DNA of 10,546 nucleotides, taken from the NCBI GenBank assembly GCA_002428205.1, contig DIUH01000441.1:9305-19850 (forward strand). The letters run 5' to 3'. Shown here one piece after another: positions 6,517-10,546 of this stretch (the first letter of the stretch is position 1; the number at the start of each line of letters is the position of its first letter). The stretch is from Planctomycetaceae bacterium UBA6163. Its GTDB lineage: Bacteria > Planctomycetota > Planctomycetia > Pirellulales > Pirellulaceae. The translations under genes and the position numbers were made by a program. The notes under the pieces were generated by a model. That model saw only the letters and a program-made list of their open reading frames with translations. It did not search any database and was not told the DNA's origin.

Positions 6517-7575
6517 TCACGGCGACTGGATCTGTGCCGCGATAAGTTCCGTCGCAAACATCAGCCCCATTGCACCGCCTCGATCATCCTTACCATTGAT
6601 GGCTGGCCGGTCGAAGTAAGCCTGAAGCGTTTTCTGCTTGCCCGTGCCAGCGCAGACGTTGACCAGATCGCCGCTCGGACTGGTGCGGGATTCTATCGCT
6701 CGCCATGCCCGATCAACACTCTCCTGATAATCGGACCTCTCCAGCCAGCCATTGCGAATACCGCGAATCATCGCAAATGCGATCATACAGGTACAGGAAT
6801 ATTCGTCATAACTTTCGGGATGATCGATCACTTGATGCCAGCATCCGGTCTGCTTGTCTTGAAACGGTTTGAGCGCCGCGATGTGTTTTTGAAATTCTGC
6901 AACCAACGCTTTCTTTGCCTCGTGGTCCTCTGGCCAATCACTCAGCGCCAAGGCGAGGCCGAGCGCGGGAAAACCATTGCCTCGTCCCCATGCCGCTTCA
7001 CAAAGCGGGGAATGGCGATACAGCCCATCAGTTCGCAAACACAGTTTCCGCATAGACTCAAAGTGTACTACTGCGGCGTCAAAATAGCGTCTATCACCGG
7101 ACAGTCTTCCTGTGGCTGAAAGAATCGGCCCGGCCATGAAAACCGCGTCACTCATTTCATTGTGGAAAGGCATGATCGGCAGCGGCTTTCCTTCGCTATC
7201 AAAGATCTGATCGGCCGCACTGCGGCATAGCTGAATCCAGCGCTGGCGCACCGTTCCTTCGGACCGATCAGCCAGCGCAGCAAAAATCAAATGCCCCGCC
7301 TGCTCACTGCCTGACATGGGGACGGGCGATCGATCGCCATTCAAATAGGGCGCGACCAGGTTTTCGACTTGTTTCGCATAACGCGGATCACCCGTCTGTT
7401 CCGACAATCGCAACTTCGCTAACAGCGGCAGCGCCGGAATGTAGGCGACCTGCTCAAATCGGTTGCCATACACATTCGCCAACTGCTCGGCTACCTCGAC
7501 CGCAGTGCGAGTCTGTGCCGCCAGTTCGCCACAAAAAAATCCGCAGAGTACTGTGGCGGTCAAAATAAGTTTCAT
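6517..7575 (-). CDS. Secreted glycoside hydrolase, GH88/GH105 (unsaturated uronyl hydrolase) type
   Basis: 352 aa from the ATG at 7575. Residues 1-21 form a signal peptide (hydrophobic core then ELAAQT), so the mature enzyme is exported. The remainder has the alternating helices of an (alpha/alpha)6 barrel. Family landmarks: HNEMSDAVFM with Asp143, the position expected for the catalytic acid, and WGRGNGFPALG (196-206), the counterpart of the W-x-RGNGW signature of YteR-like enzymes. Such enzymes hydrate the vinyl ether of unsaturated uronic acids left by polysaccharide lyases, releasing the terminal residue. Whether rhamnogalacturonan, ulvan-like or another sugar is the substrate cannot be read here. 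I chose 7575 because AGGAG lies 5 bases before it and the signal peptide begins there; the frame is open to 7605. No lyase, sulfatase or transporter is adjacent, so it stands alone. Confidence 0.82.
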   Translation of the reverse strand: MKLILTATVLCGFFCGELAAQTRTAVEVAEQLANVYGNRFEQVAYIPALPLLAKLRLSEQTGDPRYAKQVENLVAPYLNGDRSPVPMSGSEQAGHLIFAALADRSEGTVRQRWIQLCRSAADQIFDSEGKPLPIMPFHNEMSDAVFMAGPILSATGRLSGDRRYFDAAVVHFESMRKLCLRTDGLYRHSPLCEAAWGRGNGFPALGLALALSDWPEDHEAKKALVAEFQKHIAALKPFQDKQTGCWHQVIDHPESYDEYSCTCMIAFAMIRGIRNGWLERSDYQESVDRAWRAIESRTSPSGDLVNVCAGTGKQKTLQAYFDRPAINGKDDRGGAMGLMFATELIAAQIQSP

Positions 7576-7580
7576 CGGAA

Positions 7581-7585
7581 CTCCT
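7581..7585 (-). promoter_or_regulatory. Ribosome binding site of the glycosidase gene
   Basis: AGGAG on the minus strand, 5 bases before the ATG at 7575. It is the strongest Shine-Dalgarno match in the window and decides between this start and the longer frame beginning at 7605. Confidence 0.7.
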
Positions 7586-7693
7586 AGGGTTTTTGAAACG
7601 ACCATAACGGCCGAGAACGGAATCCCATTGAATGAGCGATCTTATGCCCGTGTTTCAAAGACGATCTTTCCGGCCAGCCGAGAGAAAAATGGT

Positions 7694-7743
7694 ATTATAA
7701 CGCAACCGCTCGGCGACGTTTGGGCTTGCCCCGACAACGTCGC
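7694..7743 (-). promoter_or_regulatory. Candidate promoter region of the glycosidase gene with an overlapping dyad
   Basis: A perfect TATAAT lies at 7694-7699 on the minus strand, about 120 bases before the start codon; the segment 17 bases upstream (CAAACG) is a poor -35 box. Directly behind, GCGACGTT (7713-7720) and AACGTCGC (7736-7743) form an 8-bp perfect dyad around a 15-base centre. It covers the place where a -35 box or activator site would be. A substrate-responsive regulator would make sense for such an enzyme, but that is inference. Confidence 0.3.
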
Positions 7744-7772
7744 AATCGGTTTGGCGTGATAGATAAAAGTAT

Positions 7773-7800
7773 GCCGTAACAAGCGCAGCGCAGTTACGGC
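7773..7800. repeat. REP-like palindromic element, copy 1
   Basis: Arms GCCGTAAC (7773-7780) and GTTACGGC (7793-7800) pair perfectly, extended to 10 bp by flanking AT (7771-7802), around a 12-base GC-rich loop AAGCGCAGCGCA. On the minus strand the hairpin is followed by ATACTTTTATC, so it could also help end hrpA transcription. It matches copy 2 in opposite orientation with two differences in 27 positions. Confidence 0.7.
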
Positions 7801-7829
7801 ATAACTGACAACGCAATACAATCAAACAT

Positions 7830-7856
7830 CCGTAACAGCGCTGCGCTCGTTACGGC
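7830..7856. repeat. REP-like palindromic element, copy 2 (inverted)
   Basis: Arms CCGTAAC (7830-7836) and GTTACGG (7849-7855) surround AGCGCTGCGCTC, which itself pairs as AGCGC/GCGCT. On the minus strand it reads as a close match to copy 1. It ends directly against the hrpA stop codon (7857-7859), with about 29 bases between the two copies, the layout of a paired REP unit. Confidence 0.7.
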
Positions 7857-10546
7857 CTACCCGCCGATTATCTTCTCACATCGCTGGGGTGATACTTTGA
7901 CGCTTGTCCCAAGCGGCTGGGCAAACAGGCTGACCCGCAATTCTTCTAGCATCCACCGAATCTCATAATCAGCGATCGAGTTGCCGATCGCGGCGGGGGT
8001 TGTGTCCGCCACCGCCAAAGATTTCAGCCAACGGTTCCAAAAATCGTTGACCAAGTGCATCGAATCGACATCGCGACTTGCAGCACTCTTTATTTTATCC
8101 AACCGATAAGCGATCCCTTGGAAGTATCGCGGGTATTGCTTTAACCATTGCCATGGCGTTGCGCACAAGAAGCCGGGCTGAGTCAGAAAAGAGACTTGGC
8201 GTTTGATATCGGCCACTGCACCGGTTCGATCGTTGCCGAACGATTCCCAGCTTCTGCGGGCCGCATGGTACGCTTCGGCAAGCGCCGGCAACCACGGCGC
8301 GACTTCACAAGCCGCTTCGCCAATTCGCCTACCACGCTCGCCACGCACCGTCTCAAACGCCGCTCGGCTCCGCACAATCACACTCCCTTCGACAAACGCT
8401 CGCCGCGCCAACAGGTCGACCAGTGCGTCTTCAAAAATCGCCGCAGGTAGGATTGGTGCCAAACGCACCTTGGCGTCGCCCAACCCCGGGAAATGACGCA
8501 CTTGTCCACGCAATTCCTTTCGCTCGGCAATCGAAAACAGACGCATCAGTCCGCCCCGAGTCGCCGAAACCGCGGCCGCTTCATCAGCGAATAATCGCGT
8601 TTGGGCGTATTTGCCGTTGTCGACCAGCCCCGGAAACTGCGCCACTCGCACGCCACCACGGACTCGCACCACCTGCTGGGGCAATTCGTCGATGTCGAAC
8701 GTCGTCATTTCGGACCGCGACCACGATTGATCAGCCGCATCGGACGTTTCCGCGACTTCAACCGGCGAAACGCCGACCTGTCGTTTCGCTTCGTCGATTC
8801 CTCGCGTCTTAGCAATCGTTTTTCCTTCGTCGTCGACCACTTGAACCAAGAAGTCGAGGTGCGGTTCGAGTTTTTCCTCGGTAAAATCCTCGGGCGAAAC
8901 TCGCACTTCCGCCGCGCGCGAAAACGCGTCGCAGACCGCGGGCATAAACGCCACCTCGCCATATTTAGGCGCCAGTTCCGCCGCGACGCGTTTTGCCACA
9001 TCAGCGGCCGGTACCAAATTGCGACGAATCCGCTTGGGCAACGATTTGATCATCGCCGTCAATTTCGCTTCCAACAGCCCCGGTACCAGCCAACCCAAAC
9101 GATCGTCGCTGACTTGAGCGAGCGCCGATTGGTGAACCGTGACGCTCACACCGTCCCGCTCTCCGCCCGGTTCGAACCGATACTCAAGCGGCAGCCGTGT
9201 CTGGCCCACGACCAATTCATCAGGAAACTCCTCTGGGGCGATCGATTGTGCGATCATCGGCACAAGATCGTCAGGCCTCATATAAGGCGACGGAAATCGG
9301 ACGGTATCTTCGGGCGGCTGAGGCGATTGCAACCAATCCGCGACGGCCGCGGCGTCGGTTAACGTTTTGGTCCAAGCGGGTTGCGGCGTTTCTTTATCAT
9401 ATTTTTCCAACCGCACACGATCACATACGAAATCGGGTAAACGTGACGCATAGAAGTTTCGGATGTTATAAGGATCGATCACATACTCGCGGCGACGCGT
9501 CTTGGCGGCCAATTCCGCGATCAACGCGACCAGTTGCCGGTTAAATCGAACCGATCTCGCCGTGGTCGGCATCTCGTCGTTGGCCAACCCTTCGTCGATC
9601 ATCAACTGGCGAGCCGTTGCGGGATCCAGTGGCGATAGCGCCAGTCGACGCCGAGTGACGATCGGCAATCCGAACAACGATACTTGTTGATAACAAAATG
9701 CTCCGCCAGACTTATTCGACCAATGTGGGTCGCTATAAGATTTTTTGACCAGGTGTTCGGCCAGCGGTTCGATCCACTCGGGCTGGACGGCGGCAACGGT
9801 ACGCGCGTATTGACGCGTCGTTTCGACCAACTCGCCAGCGACAATCCATTTCGGTTTCGCCGCAAAGACGCCACTGCCCGGCCAAAGAAACAACTTCAAT
9901 CCGCCGGCGCCGGTGTATTCATTTTTGTCGCCCGCAAGTGCGACTCCGGACAACAGGCCGGTCAATAACGCTTGATGAATCGTGGTGTATCGTCCCGCAT
10001 CGATCACTTCGTCTTCATTCTCGCTGAACCGGGGCGTCCCGACTTGGCGTCGTTGCGATCGGCCCGGTGATGACTTTTGGCCCGGCGGTGAGCTTTGCTG
10101 TGGCAACCATGGTGGCGACTGAACGACCATATCACGCAATTGTCGATAGACGTCACACCATTCACGCATCCGCTGGGGCGACAAAAAATTGCCACGACAG
10201 ATCCGATCGAGCTTACTGTGGCTGACTGATTCACGTTGCTGTTGATAGAACCGCCAGAGTTTCAAGAAACTCAAGAAGTCGCTGCGCGGGTGTTGAAACT
10301 TTTCGTGTGCCTCGTCAGCCGCCTGGCGTTTATCTTGGGGCCGTTCGCGTGGGTCTTGCACTTCGATCGCCGCAGCGATCACCAGCACTTCGGGCAGGAC
10401 GCCAAACTCATCGGCGGCCAAAATCATCCTGCCCACAAGCGGGTCGACCGGCATCCGCCCCAACCGGCGGCCGATGTCGGTCAATTGATCGTGATCGTCG
10501 ACCGCGCCTAGTTCACGCAGCGTTCGGTACCCCTGCCGAATCGCAT
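7857..10546 (-). CDS. hrpA: ATP-dependent RNA helicase HrpA, C-terminal part (5' end outside the window)
   Basis: The frame stays open through the right edge (AIRQGYRTLRELGAVDDHDQL precedes LTDIGRRLGRMPVDP), so ~895 C-terminal residues of a protein that in E. coli has ~1300 are visible. The two RecA-like helicase domains with Walker motifs lie outside. Present in order, counted from the TTG codon at 10484: ratchet/HA2 region (GRRLGRMPVDPLVGRM, then DPRERPQDKRQAADEAHEKF at 44-63), OB-fold region (EWIEPLAEHLVKKSYSDPHW at 236-255), and the long HrpA-specific C-terminal domain (DUF3418 type, from ~300), with the typical end RWMLEELRVSLFAQ (843-856). HrpA is a DEAH-box helicase; in E. coli it helps rescue stalled or collided ribosomes. 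A Pro/Gln/Ser/Arg-rich stretch at ~123-155 looks like a linker insertion. No start codon lies in the window; the TTG at 10484 is internal. Confidence 0.95.
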   Translation of the reverse strand, partial: AIRQGYRTLRELGAVDDHDQLTDIGRRLGRMPVDPLVGRMILAADEFGVLPEVLVIAAAIEVQDPRERPQDKRQAADEAHEKFQHPRSDFLSFLKLWRFYQQQRESVSHSKLDRICRGNFLSPQRMREWCDVYRQLRDMVVQSPPWLPQQSSPPGQKSSPGRSQRRQVGTPRFSENEDEVIDAGRYTTIHQALLTGLLSGVALAGDKNEYTGAGGLKLFLWPGSGVFAAKPKWIVAGELVETTRQYARTVAAVQPEWIEPLAEHLVKKSYSDPHWSNKSGGAFCYQQVSLFGLPIVTRRRLALSPLDPATARQLMIDEGLANDEMPTTARSVRFNRQLVALIAELAAKTRRREYVIDPYNIRNFYASRLPDFVCDRVRLEKYDKETPQPAWTKTLTDAAAVADWLQSPQPPEDTVRFPSPYMRPDDLVPMIAQSIAPEEFPDELVVGQTRLPLEYRFEPGGERDGVSVTVHQSALAQVSDDRLGWLVPGLLEAKLTAMIKSLPKRIRRNLVPAADVAKRVAAELAPKYGEVAFMPAVCDAFSRAAEVRVSPEDFTEEKLEPHLDFLVQVVDDEGKTIAKTRGIDEAKRQVGVSPVEVAETSDAADQSWSRSEMTTFDIDELPQQVVRVRGGVRVAQFPGLVDNGKYAQTRLFADEAAAVSATRGGLMRLFSIAERKELRGQVRHFPGLGDAKVRLAPILPAAIFEDALVDLLARRAFVEGSVIVRSRAAFETVRGERGRRIGEAACEVAPWLPALAEAYHAARRSWESFGNDRTGAVADIKRQVSFLTQPGFLCATPWQWLKQYPRYFQGIAYRLDKIKSAASRDVDSMHLVNDFWNRWLKSLAVADTTPAAIGNSIADYEIRWMLEELRVSLFAQPLGTSVKVSPQRCEKIIGG

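Noticed and set aside
7325..7338. Perfect palindrome GGCGATCGATCGCC
   Set aside because: It lies inside the glycosidase coding sequence and is built of GATCG units common in such genomes; no regulatory role is suggested.
8601..9362. A 253-codon open frame on the plus strand, and similar long plus-strand frames elsewhere inside hrpA, argC and prc
   Set aside because: They run antisense to well-supported genes, have Arg/His/Pro-rich composition typical of reverse-complement reading, and show no domain or start signal.

Overview
The window looks like chromosomal DNA of a planctomycete, most probably a marine member of the Pirellulaceae (Rhodopirellula and relatives). The basis is the gene mix: a Tsp-type tail-specific protease, a CPBP membrane protease, an HrpA helicase with the long C-terminal domain, a secreted GH88/GH105-type glycosidase and a TPR protein with a lipobox-like motif, all loosely packed with some TTG starts. 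This placement is an inference from gene content and style; there is no rRNA or other phylogenetic marker here.

Every gene I can support lies on the minus strand, so transcription runs from right to left. From the right edge: the C-terminal ~895 residues of an ATP-dependent RNA helicase HrpA (7857-10546, cut by the window edge); a pair of inverted, palindromic REP-like elements directly behind its stop codon (7773-7856); a secreted unsaturated-glucuronyl-hydrolase-like glycosidase (6517-7575); a ~650-base stretch without an intact gene that holds the remains of a HemK/PrmC-like methyltransferase (about 5865-6235) and a possible REP-like hairpin; a TPR lipoprotein candidate (4875-5732) with a 9+9 bp dyad upstream; argC (3657-4682), closely followed by a CPBP intramembrane protease gene (2607-3602 or 3647); then a Prc/Tsp carboxy-terminal processing protease (241-2361) ending in a clear intrinsic terminator (151-185). 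The first ~110 bases hold a short tandem repeat at the window edge.

Functionally this is mostly ordinary housekeeping and envelope material. ArgC performs the third step of arginine synthesis. Prc (periplasmic), the CPBP protein (inner membrane) and the TPR lipoprotein all act at the cell envelope, but nothing in the sequence ties them into one pathway. The glycosidase fits a polysaccharide-degrading lifestyle. I found no CRISPR array, toxin-antitoxin pair, phage gene, intact transposase, tRNA or rRNA. The points that most deserve a second look are the methyltransferase relic, the REP-like inverted pair, and three dyads placed where operators would be expected. I see no convincing undescribed multi-gene system here.
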